A DNA stretch of 62,277 nucleotides, taken from assembly GCA_019419625.1 (NCBI GenBank), contig DXZO01000060.1, positions 1-62,277 of the forward strand, read 5' to 3'. This document shows, one piece after another, positions 46,268 to 54,963 of the stretch. The translations under genes were made by a program, and so were the position numbers. Source of the stretch: Collinsella sp. (GTDB taxonomy: Bacteria > Actinomycetota > Coriobacteriia > Coriobacteriales > Coriobacteriaceae). Under the pieces are notes generated by a model. It made no database searches and was not told where the DNA came from. It worked only from the letters and a program-made list of their open reading frames with translations. Position 1 is the stretch's first letter. Each line of letters begins with the position of its first letter.

Positions 46268-47260
46268 CTATTTTGAGTTCTTGAGGCGGCGTGTGGCTGT
46301 GGCGGTTATTCCGAGTCCTGCGGCGGCGATTCCTGCGAGTGCGATTGCGCTCGGCGCTGCGTCGCCCGTGTTCGCGAGCTTGCCGGCGGTCGTATCTGCT
46401 TGCTTGCCGCTGCTCGAGTTCGCCTGCTTGGTGGAGCTCGGCGGGGTATTTTTGCCGGTCGCGGACGAGCCGGTGGGCTGTGTCGCCTCGGCCGGCTGCG
46501 CTGAGCCGGCGGGCGGTGTCGTCTCTGCCGGTTGCGTTATCTCGGGCGAGGTGGCCTTGTCTGCCGCGGCTTTCGCCTCTTCGTATGCCTTGCGGGCGTC
46601 GTCATAGGCCGTTTGCGCTTTTTTCAAATTGTCGAGGAGCGCATCCCGCTTGGCTGTTTCTCCGTCGAGATGGGTTTTATTAAACTCTACTTCGCTTTCA
46701 AAGAAATAAATCCGTCTTTTATGATTTTCGAGGCGCATTCGGCAGCGGGCAATCTTTTCTTCACAATATTTTTCTTCCGATTCTGCATCTGTGATCGCCA
46801 GTTGGAGCTGCCTAATAGTTTCGCCAGAAGCCCTGTTGGCGATTGCCTTATTTAATTCTGCCTCAAGGCCGCTTGTCCGGTTGCGGGCCTCATCGTATTT
46901 GGCTTGGGCTGCATTGACGTTCGCTTGCATGGTAGGAAGGGATTCCTTATATGTGGCGGCTTGCGCCAAATAAGTGTCGTAGTGCTCTTGAAAAACGGCA
47001 ATTTTACCATTGATTTCCGCAATTTTCTCGGGACTTGCGGCGTCTTTTGCGGCCTCGAGGTTTTTGAGCGCTTCCTGCATGGCTGCATACGCTTTTTCTT
47101 TTGCGGCGGCCGCATCTTCCGTCTGCAAGGCAACTGCACCGGTGGGGGAACTGGTTTCTGCCGCTATCGCCGTTGCGGGGGCGATTCCCGCGACAAGTGC
47201 CGCGGAAAGGGCGATGCCCACGGTTGCTCGTCTTGCTCTTCTTGCGAGAATGTCGTTCAT
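46268..47260 (-). CDS. Coiled-coil cell-wall-anchored surface protein (LANTG), copy 2
   Basis: Paralogue of copy 1 with identical length (330 aa). The signal peptide and the first 72 residues are essentially identical, as are the wall region and the LANTGDAAPS sorting signal. The central coiled coil (about 73-215) has changed: EINGKIAVFQEHYDTYLAQA and YCEEKIARCRMRLENHKRRI replace the equivalents. The pattern suggests duplication, then diversification of the exposed helix with homogenised ends. It lies upstream of copy 1 on the same strand, with its own terminator, so it is expressed separately. Confidence 0.85.
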   Translation of the reverse strand: MNDILARRARRATVGIALSAALVAGIAPATAIAAETSSPTGAVALQTEDAAAAKEKAYAAMQEALKNLEAAKDAASPEKIAEINGKIAVFQEHYDTYLAQAATYKESLPTMQANVNAAQAKYDEARNRTSGLEAELNKAIANRASGETIRQLQLAITDAESEEKYCEEKIARCRMRLENHKRRIYFFESEVEFNKTHLDGETAKRDALLDNLKKAQTAYDDARKAYEEAKAAADKATSPEITQPAETTPPAGSAQPAEATQPTGSSATGKNTPPSSTKQANSSSGKQADTTAGKLANTGDAAPSAIALAGIAAAGLGITATATRRLKNSK

Positions 47261-47475
47261 CTCGGCACCTCATTTCAAGGGTCGGCGACTAACTTGGTAG
47301 CACTAATGTAAGTATACCAAGTGGTCGACCCGACACTGGCTGGGTGTGCGCGTGCCTCTCCGCTTCTTTGGAAACCGAACCCCATTAGAAATGACGAGTT
47401 GTTTACGCTTCTTTTGGGGTGGCGGTACTATCATGGTTCGAATTGAATGTGGATGATGATAGGGAGCGCCTATAC

Positions 47476-50400
47476 ATGATTGAGTTGCTCAGGCGTTTTG
47501 GTGGTAAGTTTCGCCGATATATGGTGATCGGCCCTGCGTGCAAGTTGATCGAAGTGATCTTTGACCTGCTGACGCCGCTGGTGATTGCCCAGATGATCGA
47601 TAAGGGCATTGGCTCGCACGACGTGGACGCCGTCGTCCACTACGGCATGGTGCTTGCCGCCATGGCCGTGATTGGCATCTCGTTTACGCTCGTCTGCCAA
47701 AAGATGGCGGCGCTCACCTCGCAGGGCATGGGTACTGACATTCGCGGCGCACTCTACCAGCACATCAACAAGCTGAGCTATGCCGAACTCGATCGCTTTG
47801 GCACGCCGTCGCTCATCACGCGTATCACCAACGATGTCAACCAGGTGCAGCTTGCCGTGGCGCTGGGCGTGCGCATGCTCATCCGCTGGCCTTTCCTGGC
47901 GGTGGGCTCCATGGTCGCGGCCCTTGCCATCGACCTTAAGCTTGGCGTGATTTTCTTGATTTGCACGCCCGCCATCGGCCTGGTGTTTTGGTTTGTCATG
48001 GCGCGCTGCATTCCGTACTACAAACAGCTGCAGGCAAAGCTCGACCGCATCGCGCTCATTTGCCGCGAGGGGCTTTCGGGCGCTCGCGTGGTTCGCGCCT
48101 TCGTGCGCGAGGACCACGAGCGCGAGCGCTTTGCCCAAGCCGCCGATGACCAGGCCAATACTGCCATCGCGGTGGGCAAGCTTTCGTCAATCCTTAATCC
48201 CGTCACGTTTTTGGTGATGAACCTGGGCGTGTGCGCCATCCTGTGGGTGGGCGGCATCCAGGTCAACATGGGCGAGCTCACGCAGGGCCAGGTCATGGCG
48301 TTTGTGAACTACATGACGCAGACCCTCACCTCCATCGTGTATGTCGCCAACCTGGTCGTGGTCTTTACCAAGGCGAGCGCCAGCGCGTCGCGTATCAACG
48401 AGGTGCTCAATTGCGTGCCGAGCATCACCGACGAGGATAACCAGCCGGTCGCGCTGCCCGAGCCGAGCGATCTGGCGGGGGACACCGCTCCGGTTTCCGC
48501 GCTAAGCTTTGACCATGCGAGTTTTTCGTTTGGCGCGGGCGCGGCAAACGCCGTAAACGACGTGACGCTAGAGCTGCCGCTGGGCAAGACGCTCGGCATT
48601 ATCGGCGGTACGGGCAGTGGTAAGTCCACGCTCGTCTCGCTTATTCCGCGCCTCTACGATGCGAGCACTGGCAGTGTGAGCGTGATGGGTGCCGACGTGC
48701 GCGCCTGGCCGCTCGATCAGCTGCGCCATGTGGTCGCGACCGTACCGCAGCGCGCGTCGCTCGTGAGCGGCACGATCCGTAGCAATCTAACCTGGCGCGA
48801 TGAGTCGGCGACCGACGAGGAGCTTTGGGCGGCGCTCGATATGGCGCAGGCCAGCGAGTTCGTGCGCAACAAGCCGCAGGGTCTGGACGCGCCGGTCGAG
48901 GCGGGCGGCAAGAACTTTAGCGGTGGCCAGCGCCAGCGCCTGACCATCGCACGTGCCCTGGTGGGCTCGCCGCAGATCCTGATTATGGATGACTCCGCCT
49001 CGGCGCTCGACTTTAAGACCGACGCGGCGCTTCGTCATGCCATTCGCGAACGAAGCGTGCGCGGTGCCGCCGAGGGCGGGCTGCCGCTGACCACGGTGAT
49101 TGTGAGCCAGCGCGTCTCGACCGTGCGCGACGCCGACATGATCTGCGTGCTCGACCACGGCTCGGTTGCGGGCCTGGGCACGCACGATGAGCTGTACGCG
49201 GCCTGCCAGCTCTACCGCGAAATCTGCCAGTCGCAGCTTCGCCGCGAGGAGCTCGAGGGCCAGCAAGGGAGCGCGATGCCCGCGCCCGCCCCAGGCGTCG
49301 CGTGCGCCCCGGCATCCATTTGTGCAAAGGAGGGCTGCTCAATGAATCCGTATACTTCTTCCGGTTCGGTCGCCACGATGACGGCCAACGTGTCCGGCAA
49401 CGATAGCCTCAACGACTTGGGTGACGGCCCGCGTCAGCCCGGCGACCCCGAGCGCTACCCCGTGGACGCGGTAACTCGCCGCCTGCTGGGCTACGTCCGC
49501 CCGCATCGCATTTCGTTTACGGCGTCGTTTGTGAGTGCCGCCATCTCGGTGATCTTGCAACTCTATACGCCCATCCTTATCGGCGAGGGCATCGACCTCA
49601 TCGTTGCCGCCGGGCGGGTGGACTTTGACGCGCTGCTGCCGCTCGTCACCAAGCTCGCGATTGTCGTGGTAGGTGCCGCGGCCTTCCAGTGGCTGCAGGG
49701 CTACTGCGTCAACCGTCTGTCCTACGAGACGGTGCGCGACATGCGCGTGGAGGCGAGCGACAAGCTCAGCCGTATGCCGCTCAGCTTTATCGACAGCCAT
49801 GCCCACGGTGACCTTATGAGCCGCGTAGTCAACGACGTCGACCAGGTGGGCGACGGTCTGCTGCAGGGCTTTACCCAGCTTTTCACAGGCGTTATCACCA
49901 TCGTTGGCACGCTCGCGTTTATGCTCTCCATTAACCTGACCATGACGCTTGTGGTGGTGCTTGTCACGCCGCTTTCCATTTTTGCCGCCGGCGCCATCGC
50001 CAAGCTTTCCAACAAGAGCTTTACGGCCCAGCAGCGTATTCAGGGTCAACTGGGCGGTCATATCGAGGAGTATGTGGGTGAACAAAAGCTGGTGGATGCG
50101 TTTGCCTATGGCCCCAACGCGCAGCTGCGCTTTGATGCCCTCAACGCCGAGCTCTATACGGCAGGTGAGCGCGCGCAGTTTATGGGTTCGCTCTCCAACC
50201 CCGGCACGCGTTTTATCAACAACATCATCTACGCCGTGGTCGCCGTGATCGGCTGCGTGGGCGTGATCACGGGTGTGCCGGCGGCGCTTACGGTGGGCGG
50301 CGTGCAGATCTTCCTGTCCTACGCCAACCAGTACACCAAGCCGTTCAACGAGGTCACCAACGTCATTACGCAAATCCAGACGGCGTATGCCTCGGCGCGC

Positions 50401-51201
50401 CGCATGTTTGCGCTGCTCGATGCGCGCGAACAGGAGCCCGACGCGTCGGACGCTGTAGAGCTTGCCGCGCCGCAGGGCGAGGTCGCCTTTGAGCATGTGG
50501 ACTTTAGCTATGTGCCCGACCGCAAGCTGTTGCAGGATATCTGCATCGAGGCCAAACCGGGCATGCGCTTTGCCCTGGTCGGTCCCACGGGCTGCGGAAA
50601 GACAACGCTCATCAACCTGCTGCTGCGCTTTTACGATATCGATGCTGGGCGCATTGTGGTGGACGGGCGCTCGTCGCGTGACTACACGCGCTCGAGCCTG
50701 CGCCGTGCCTTTGGCATGGTGCTGCAGGACACCTGGCTGTTCGAGGGCACGGTGGCGGAGAATATCGCTTACGGTTGCCCCGATGCCACGCGTGAGCAGA
50801 TTATCGAGGCCGCCAAGCGCGCGCACGCGCACAAGTTTATCGTGCAGCTGCCAGGCGGCTACGATACGGTCATCGGCGAGGGCGGCGGCACGTTTAGCCA
50901 GGGTCAAAAGCAGCTGCTGTGCATCGCGCGCGCCATGCTCACCGACCCGGCGATCTTGCTGCTGGACGAGGCCACCTCGAGTATCGATACCCGCACCGAG
51001 CTGCAGGTGCAGGCGGCATTTGACGAGCTCATGGCCGGTCGCACCAGCTTTGTGGTGGCGCATCGCCTGTCAACGATCCGCAACGCCGACTGCATTCTGG
51101 TCATGCGCGACGGCCAGATTATCGAGCGGGGCACACACGACGAGCTGCTGGCATCGGGTGGTTTCTATGCCGAGCTCTACCGCAGCCAGTTTGCCCAGTA
51201 G
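47476..51201 (+). CDS. Fused heterodimeric ABC exporter (two half-transporters in one chain)
   Basis: A 1,241-aa chain. The first half (1-615) has a six-helix domain, Walker A GGTGSGKST (about 376), signature FSGGQRQR and Walker B ILIMDDSASALD, with Asp in place of the catalytic Glu. The second half (623-1241) has Walker A GPTGCGKTT (about 1036), altered signature FSQGQKQL and an intact LLLDEATSSID. This matches the separate pair at 21189-24933. A short linker (EGQQGSAMPAPAPGVACAP) joins the halves. At the join, AAAGGAGGG (49326-49334) and ATG at 49342 are preserved, so the second half may also be made alone. The start at 47476 follows AGGGAGCGCC. Confidence 0.85.
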   Translation: MIELLRRFGGKFRRYMVIGPACKLIEVIFDLLTPLVIAQMIDKGIGSHDVDAVVHYGMVLAAMAVIGISFTLVCQKMAALTSQGMGTDIRGALYQHINKLSYAELDRFGTPSLITRITNDVNQVQLAVALGVRMLIRWPFLAVGSMVAALAIDLKLGVIFLICTPAIGLVFWFVMARCIPYYKQLQAKLDRIALICREGLSGARVVRAFVREDHERERFAQAADDQANTAIAVGKLSSILNPVTFLVMNLGVCAILWVGGIQVNMGELTQGQVMAFVNYMTQTLTSIVYVANLVVVFTKASASASRINEVLNCVPSITDEDNQPVALPEPSDLAGDTAPVSALSFDHASFSFGAGAANAVNDVTLELPLGKTLGIIGGTGSGKSTLVSLIPRLYDASTGSVSVMGADVRAWPLDQLRHVVATVPQRASLVSGTIRSNLTWRDESATDEELWAALDMAQASEFVRNKPQGLDAPVEAGGKNFSGGQRQRLTIARALVGSPQILIMDDSASALDFKTDAALRHAIRERSVRGAAEGGLPLTTVIVSQRVSTVRDADMICVLDHGSVAGLGTHDELYAACQLYREICQSQLRREELEGQQGSAMPAPAPGVACAPASICAKEGCSMNPYTSSGSVATMTANVSGNDSLNDLGDGPRQPGDPERYPVDAVTRRLLGYVRPHRISFTASFVSAAISVILQLYTPILIGEGIDLIVAAGRVDFDALLPLVTKLAIVVVGAAAFQWLQGYCVNRLSYETVRDMRVEASDKLSRMPLSFIDSHAHGDLMSRVVNDVDQVGDGLLQGFTQLFTGVITIVGTLAFMLSINLTMTLVVVLVTPLSIFAAGAIAKLSNKSFTAQQRIQGQLGGHIEEYVGEQKLVDAFAYGPNAQLRFDALNAELYTAGERAQFMGSLSNPGTRFINNIIYAVVAVIGCVGVITGVPAALTVGGVQIFLSYANQYTKPFNEVTNVITQIQTAYASARRMFALLDAREQEPDASDAVELAAPQGEVAFEHVDFSYVPDRKLLQDICIEAKPGMRFALVGPTGCGKTTLINLLLRFYDIDAGRIVVDGRSSRDYTRSSLRRAFGMVLQDTWLFEGTVAENIAYGCPDATREQIIEAAKRAHAHKFIVQLPGGYDTVIGEGGGTFSQGQKQLLCIARAMLTDPAILLLDEATSSIDTRTELQVQAAFDELMAGRTSFVVAHRLSTIRNADCILVMRDGQIIERGTHDELLASGGFYAELYRSQFAQ

Positions 51202-51316
51202 AGCCCAGTAGGGGCTGCCGATTAGCGGCAGATGGTTTACATCTGCGTCGATAGTACTAAGATATGCTTTTAACAAATTGCATTAATGGCTCGAGTTTCG
51301 GGGGAAACGAGGCAAC

Positions 51317-51874
51317 GTGACTATGACATGCTCTATGGTGGTCAACAGCAAGAGCGGTAATACCAGGATGGTTTCGGGGGCGATTAAGCGCGCCCTGCAG
51401 GCTGCGGGTGTCGAGTTTATCCACGCCGCCGCGCTGAGCGATGATGCGGATCCGGAGCAGGTCGCGCACGAGGCACAGGGTGCCTGCGCTGCCGATACGG
51501 TGCTCGTTGGTTTTTGGTGCGACAAGGGCGCCTGCACGCCCTCGGTGGCGGCGCTGCTTTCCGCCCTGCATGGCAAGCGCGTCTTTTTGTTTGGCACCTG
51601 CGGCTTCGGTGCCGACCAGAGCTATTTTCAGCAGATTATCGATCGCGTGTCGTCCAATTTAGCCGAGGATGCCGAGCTTGCGGGCTGGGCGATGTGCCAG
51701 GGCAAGATGGGCCCTGCGGTCAAGCAGCGCTACGAGGCCATGCTCGAGCAAGATCCCGACAACGCCCGATTTAAGATGCTGCTCGACAACTGGGTTGCCG
51801 CGAAGGACCATCCCACCAAGGAAGATATGGATAACATGGCTGCAGCCGCCAAAAAGGCCGTGCTGGGCGAGTAG
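51317..51874 (+). CDS. Flavodoxin-like protein
   Basis: A 185-aa FMN-binding-type protein. The phosphate loop is VVNSKSGNTRMVSGAIK; the domain continues with DTVLVGFWCDKG, GKRVFLFGTCGFGAD and LAGWAMCQGKMGP. The C-terminal helical tail is longer than in simple electron carriers, and the protein resembles flavodoxin-domain proteins of anaerobes that work with reductases. Redox partner unknown. The GTG at 51317 is used (ACGAGGC upstream); an ATG two codons later is equally possible. It follows the fused ABC gene by 115 bp and has its own terminator. Confidence 0.78.
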   Translation: MTMTCSMVVNSKSGNTRMVSGAIKRALQAAGVEFIHAAALSDDADPEQVAHEAQGACAADTVLVGFWCDKGACTPSVAALLSALHGKRVFLFGTCGFGADQSYFQQIIDRVSSNLAEDAELAGWAMCQGKMGPAVKQRYEAMLEQDPDNARFKMLLDNWVAAKDHPTKEDMDNMAAAAKKAVLGE

Positions 51875-51911
51875 GCAATCGCCGTCGTGCGCTCGAAATA
51901 ATACAAACGTG

Positions 51912-51938
51912 AAAGCCTCGAATATCTCGGGGCTTTTT
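51912..51938 (+). terminator. Terminator of flavodoxin-like gene
   Basis: AAAGCCTCG AATATCT CGGGGCTTTTTT: stem of about 8-9 bp followed by T6. Confidence 0.85.
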
Positions 51939-51958
51939 TCTTGGCACGGGGGTGCGCT

Positions 51959-52159
51959 GTGGCAAGCGTCTGGGGCGATATTTTCCATCATCCGGATGAT
52001 GAGTCGGTTTTGAATGATACAGTCTCGTGCATTCGCTGGATGTATCGTCAGATGGAGTACGGCTGCCAAACGTATCCGGGCTTCTTTTCGCACCATTCGA
52101 TGGGATTCATGCAGCAAGACGCCGCCGGGCGGGCGCCACATTGCAGAGCCTGGGCGTAG
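51959..52159 (+). CDS. Doubtful small open frame or gene remnant
   Basis: Not recognised. A 66-codon frame from a GTG (VASVWGDIFHHPDDESVLND..., MYRQMEYGCQTYPGFFSHHS) has plausible amino-acid composition and a GGGGGTG upstream. It starts only 20 bp after a terminator and ends where the repeat array begins. It could be a truncated remnant; I give it low weight. Confidence 0.25.
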   Translation: MASVWGDIFHHPDDESVLNDTVSCIRWMYRQMEYGCQTYPGFFSHHSMGFMQQDAAGRAPHCRAWA

Positions 52160-52179
52160 CAGGTAGCTGAAAAAACGTA

Positions 52180-52461
52180 CCCGGATGTGTTCAGGGTGGG
52201 ATGGGCTTTCCGGATGAGTGGGGATTCGGAAACTTTATCCCGGAATTTGCCTTTGGAATGGGATGCGGTTTCCCGTTGAGGGGCTCTGTGGAAACTGCAT
52301 CCCAGTATTCGGCCGATAAATGGGATGCGGTTTCCAGTTGAGGGTCTTGGCGGAAAGTGCGACCCGGAATCTGTGATCGAAGTGGGATGTGGTTTCCCAA
52401 CGGGGCCACAAGCGGAAGCCGCATCCCGTTTCGGACGTGAATTCTGGGACACGGCTTGCAG
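52180..52461. repeat. CRISPR-like hairpin array 1 (44-nt repeats, 18-nt spacers, exact 62-bp period)
   Basis: Imperfect palindromic 44-nt repeats (GGGATGCGGTTTCC ... GGAAxCxGCATCCC) start at 52198, 52260, 52322 and 52384, with a partial fifth at 52446. Spacers are exactly 18 nt and differ (GGAATTTGCCTTTGGAAT, AGTATTCGGCCGATAAAT, GGAATCTGTGATCGAAGT, GTTTCGGACGTGAATTCT). A leading 18-mer, CCCGGATGTGTTCAGGGT, precedes unit 1. There are no cas genes, and the repeats are too degenerate for a classical CRISPR. Confidence 0.85.
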
Positions 52462-52551
52462 AGGGTTATGGGCTGCGAGCTATATGTGGCAGCATAAAAC
52501 TCCAATAAGAGGGGTTAAAAATAAATGGTATATTCAGCAGTTAATTTTAAT

Positions 52552-52565
52552 GGGGGGGGTATGAT
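52552..52565 (+). promoter_or_regulatory. G8 tract next to -10-like TATGAT upstream of SipW operon
   Basis: Eight consecutive G (52552-52559) abut TATGAT (52560-52565) in an otherwise AT-rich region. No convincing -35 is present at standard spacing; TTCAGC (52533) would be at 21 bp and would come into range if the tract shortened. The 52566-52856 stretch is AT-rich, lacks genes and would be a leader of about 280 nt. Confidence 0.45.
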
Positions 52566-52856
52566 TCTTTTGGTTGCGCATAATATCGAACCCCCTATTA
52601 ATGAATTGTGTAGGGGTTAGTCACAGATATTGGATAAAAGAGACTAATTTGGGGATAAATGACCACTTACGCCAAAATAAGTAGCATTTAGCGACAAAAC
52701 ATTGAAAAATATGTAGCACATCGCTATGTTTTTATTACGAAAAGATTCCAAATTGGCTTATTTCGGACTCACTTTTCAAGCGCCTTGCGGTTCCTGTTGA
52801 AACTTGCTGACCTTTGGATGGGTCGAATAAGGCCTCAAGGGGGATGAATTATCACT

Positions 52857-53414
52857 TTGACGGCGCGTAGACTCAAACGATTTATTGCACTTTTGAGTAG
52901 CTTGGCATTCGCGCTTGTCATAGTCCTTGCCGCCGTTTCTTTTGCTCCCCGCGCATTTGGATACACGCCTTTTGCAGTGCTTTCGGGCTCTATGGAACCC
53001 GAGCTCCCCGTCGGCTCCATGGTGTTTGTTCACCAGGTTGATCCAACGGATATTGTCGTGGGTGACAATGCAACTTTTTACCGATCGGACGGTGCCGTGG
53101 TGACTCACCAGGTGTACGAGGTCGACCCCGTGGCGCAGACGATCAGCACGCAGGGAATCGCAAACGAAAATGCAGATGGAACCATCATGCACGACGCCGA
53201 GCAGACGCCTTTTTCACGCGTGATCGGTGTCGTTTCTTTTTGTGTCCCTTACCTGGGCTTCGTTAACGCATATTGCACGACGATGCCCGGTTTGCTTGTT
53301 GTGGTGGCCGTTCTGGCGCTGCTGGTCGCGGCGTCGATTGTGCTCGATCGGATGGTTCCCGACGAGCCTGCGGGCAAGCATGCCCGCGCGCATGCGAGGG
53401 AGCGGCGTTCATAG
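52857..53414 (+). CDS. sipW: SipW-like signal peptidase I (ER/archaeal type)
   Basis: A 185-aa membrane serine protease that cleaves special signal peptides of TasA/camelysin-type proteins. An N-terminal helix (LLSSLAFALVIVLAAVSF) is followed by the nucleophile motif FAVLSGSMEPELPVGSMVFV. The general base is His in VVTHQVYEVD, as in SipW and eukaryotic enzymes, instead of the Lys of ordinary LepB. A C-terminal helix (LLVVVAVLALLVAASIV) anchors it. The TTG start at 52857 is served by AAGGGGG 13 bases upstream; a closer ATG at 52844 opens only an 8-codon frame. First gene of the surface operon. Confidence 0.87.
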   Translation: MTARRLKRFIALLSSLAFALVIVLAAVSFAPRAFGYTPFAVLSGSMEPELPVGSMVFVHQVDPTDIVVGDNATFYRSDGAVVTHQVYEVDPVAQTISTQGIANENADGTIMHDAEQTPFSRVIGVVSFCVPYLGFVNAYCTTMPGLLVVVAVLALLVAASIVLDRMVPDEPAGKHARAHARERRS

Positions 53415-53485
53415 CGGCAGGGGAGAGGTGCCGGCAACGGCAAGGGCCGTTGCCGGGGAAGTCGATTTTCGAAAGGAAGAGAACG

Positions 53486-54217
53486 ATGGAAAACAAGAAG
53501 AAAAAACGCTACGGCATCGTTGCCGCCTTGCTGCTGCTGGTACTGGCCGCCGGCGTGGGCACCTACGCATGGCTGTCGGCGACCCAAACCAAGGTGAATG
53601 AGTTCACGGTCGGCAGCATCGGCAAGCCTGAAGTGAAGCCCGACCCTGTTCAGCCGGACAAGCCCGGCACTGTTCCCACGGACCCCTCAGTGGATGGCTA
53701 TCTGTTCGAGACCAAATGGACCGATAACTCCAAGATGATTCCCGGCACCGACATCAATAAGAACCCCAACGTCGGTATCGGTAAGGACTCTGATAAGTCC
53801 TATGTGTTCATCTACGTGAAGAACGCCATCGTGAAGACAGACGCCGAAAACGCCCTTGCCAAGACCCCGTACTTCACCCTTAATCCCAACTGGAAGCCGG
53901 TTGCTGATGACCAGGTGACGACCAACGGCACCAATGGCCAGTACGTGAGCGGTCTGTTCATGTATACCGCTGGTGGTACCAACACTCCTGCAGAGCTTAC
54001 TCCCGTTGATGGCAAGGCTGCTTACACCGGTGAGCTGTTCAGCACCGTGCATATCCCGGCTGCCATGAACGGCGCGGATGTCGTCACCAAACCCGCTATG
54101 AAGGTCTCCTGCTACATCTTCGGCGCTGACCAGAAGGGCGACAAGCCTGACGCTGCCGCCAACGCTGTCGAGCAGGCCAAGGCTTGGGTTAACGACCCGA
54201 AAAACGGCTTGAAGTAA
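53486..54217 (+). CDS. TasA/camelysin-like SipW-dependent exported protein 1 (likely major subunit)
   Basis: A 243-aa exported protein. Its signal peptide has the SipW-dependent pattern: KKKKRYGIVAALLLLVLAAG, then VGTYAWLSATQTKVNEFTVG. The mature domain is beta-rich and acidic, with a Pro/Asp linker (KPDPVQPDKPGTVPTDPS) and SYVFIYVKNAIVKTDAENAL. By analogy with Bacillus TasA/CalY it could polymerise into fibres; this is inference. The ATG at 53486 follows GAAAGGAAGAG and begins exactly at the basic signal segment, so the longer frame is rejected. A strong hairpin follows directly, as is common after abundant subunits. Confidence 0.8.
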   Translation: MENKKKKRYGIVAALLLLVLAAGVGTYAWLSATQTKVNEFTVGSIGKPEVKPDPVQPDKPGTVPTDPSVDGYLFETKWTDNSKMIPGTDINKNPNVGIGKDSDKSYVFIYVKNAIVKTDAENALAKTPYFTLNPNWKPVADDQVTTNGTNGQYVSGLFMYTAGGTNTPAELTPVDGKAAYTGELFSTVHIPAAMNGADVVTKPAMKVSCYIFGADQKGDKPDAAANAVEQAKAWVNDPKNGLK

Positions 54218-54232
54218 TTTCACCCCCCCTCC

Positions 54233-54290
54233 ACCGAGATCCCGACCCGCTCCCCATCCCCATTTTCGGGTCGGGATCTCGGTCCCCCTT
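54233..54290 (+). terminator. Strong hairpin between subunit genes 1 and 2
   Basis: A perfect 17-bp stem (ACCGAGATCCCGACCCG and complement, 54233-54249 / 54267-54283) is followed by CCCCCTTT. A C7 run (54223-54229) precedes it. Probably a partial terminator or mRNA 3-prime stabiliser that sets subunit stoichiometry. Confidence 0.75.
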
Positions 54291-54300
54291 TGATCGACGA

Positions 54301-54960
54301 TTGGCGAACGTAATGCTCAACAATCTTTCTGACAATCAGAAACGCACCTTGGCGCTTGCCGCGATGGCGCTGTTGGCCCTGGCGTGCCTGTGCGGCACGC
54401 TGGCTTTTACCGTTGATATGGTTCCGGCGAACAACGTCCTATCGTTTGGCAGCGTGAAGGTACGAGTCTGCGAATACACCCTCAACGAGCAGGGCGAGGA
54501 GATTCCGTTCGAGGCCGACGAGCACGGGGACTATCCCGACACCGAGGCCGGGGGCTCTGACATCAGCCGCATCGTGCGCGTGGAGAACGCCGGCGCGCAG
54601 CCTGAGTACGTTCGCGCCCGTCTGCGCATGACGTCAGTGGCACCCGACGGTTCGAGTGCGGATGCCTCGGCCAACGTTGCCTTTAACGTGAACGCGGGCG
54701 AGGAGTCCCCGTGGATCGATGGCGGCGATGGGTGGTACTACTACCGCGGATTGGCCGGACGCGGGGGCGTGCTCGATTCCGGTGCCATGACGGAGAGCCT
54801 CATGGACTCGCTGCGATTTGTGGGCGACTACCACGATGCCGCGCGCGGCGGCTCATACAGGCTCGATATCGACGTCCAGGCCGTGCAGGCCAAAAATCAG
54901 CAGGCAAACGATACCGTCCTCGACGTGCTCGACGTCGCGGGCTGGCCGGAGGCGAACTAG
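54301..54960 (+). CDS. TasA/camelysin-like SipW-dependent exported protein 2
   Basis: A 219-aa exported protein. The N-terminus (NNLSDNQKRTLALAAMALLA, then LACLCGTLAFTVDMVPANNV, LSFGSVKV) fits the SipW signal pattern. The mature part has conserved features of this superfamily: ISRIVRVENAGAQPEYVRAR, WYYYRGLAGRGGVLDSG and LDIDVQAVQAKNQ near the end. These suggest a paralogue of the third subunit (60455). The start is uncertain: TTG 54301 or ATG 54313, neither with a strong ribosome site. The next gene begins 3 bases after its stop. Confidence 0.75.
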   Translation: MANVMLNNLSDNQKRTLALAAMALLALACLCGTLAFTVDMVPANNVLSFGSVKVRVCEYTLNEQGEEIPFEADEHGDYPDTEAGGSDISRIVRVENAGAQPEYVRARLRMTSVAPDGSSADASANVAFNVNAGEESPWIDGGDGWYYYRGLAGRGGVLDSGAMTESLMDSLRFVGDYHDAARGGSYRLDIDVQAVQAKNQQANDTVLDVLDVAGWPEAN

Positions 54961-54963
54961 CCC

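Larger units (their letters stand above)
46081..47317. repeat. Tandem duplication, right unit
   Basis: Second unit of the 1.25-kb duplication, starting again at ATTAAATCTATCCCTTAAGG and ending near TAATGTAAGTATACC. It is nearly identical to the left unit at both ends and has diverged over codons about 73-215. Confidence 0.85.

Noticed and set aside
52180..52461. Calling the hairpin array a CRISPR
   Set aside because: Repeats are degenerate, spacers are only 18 nt, some spacers are shared with another array, and there are no cas genes in the window.
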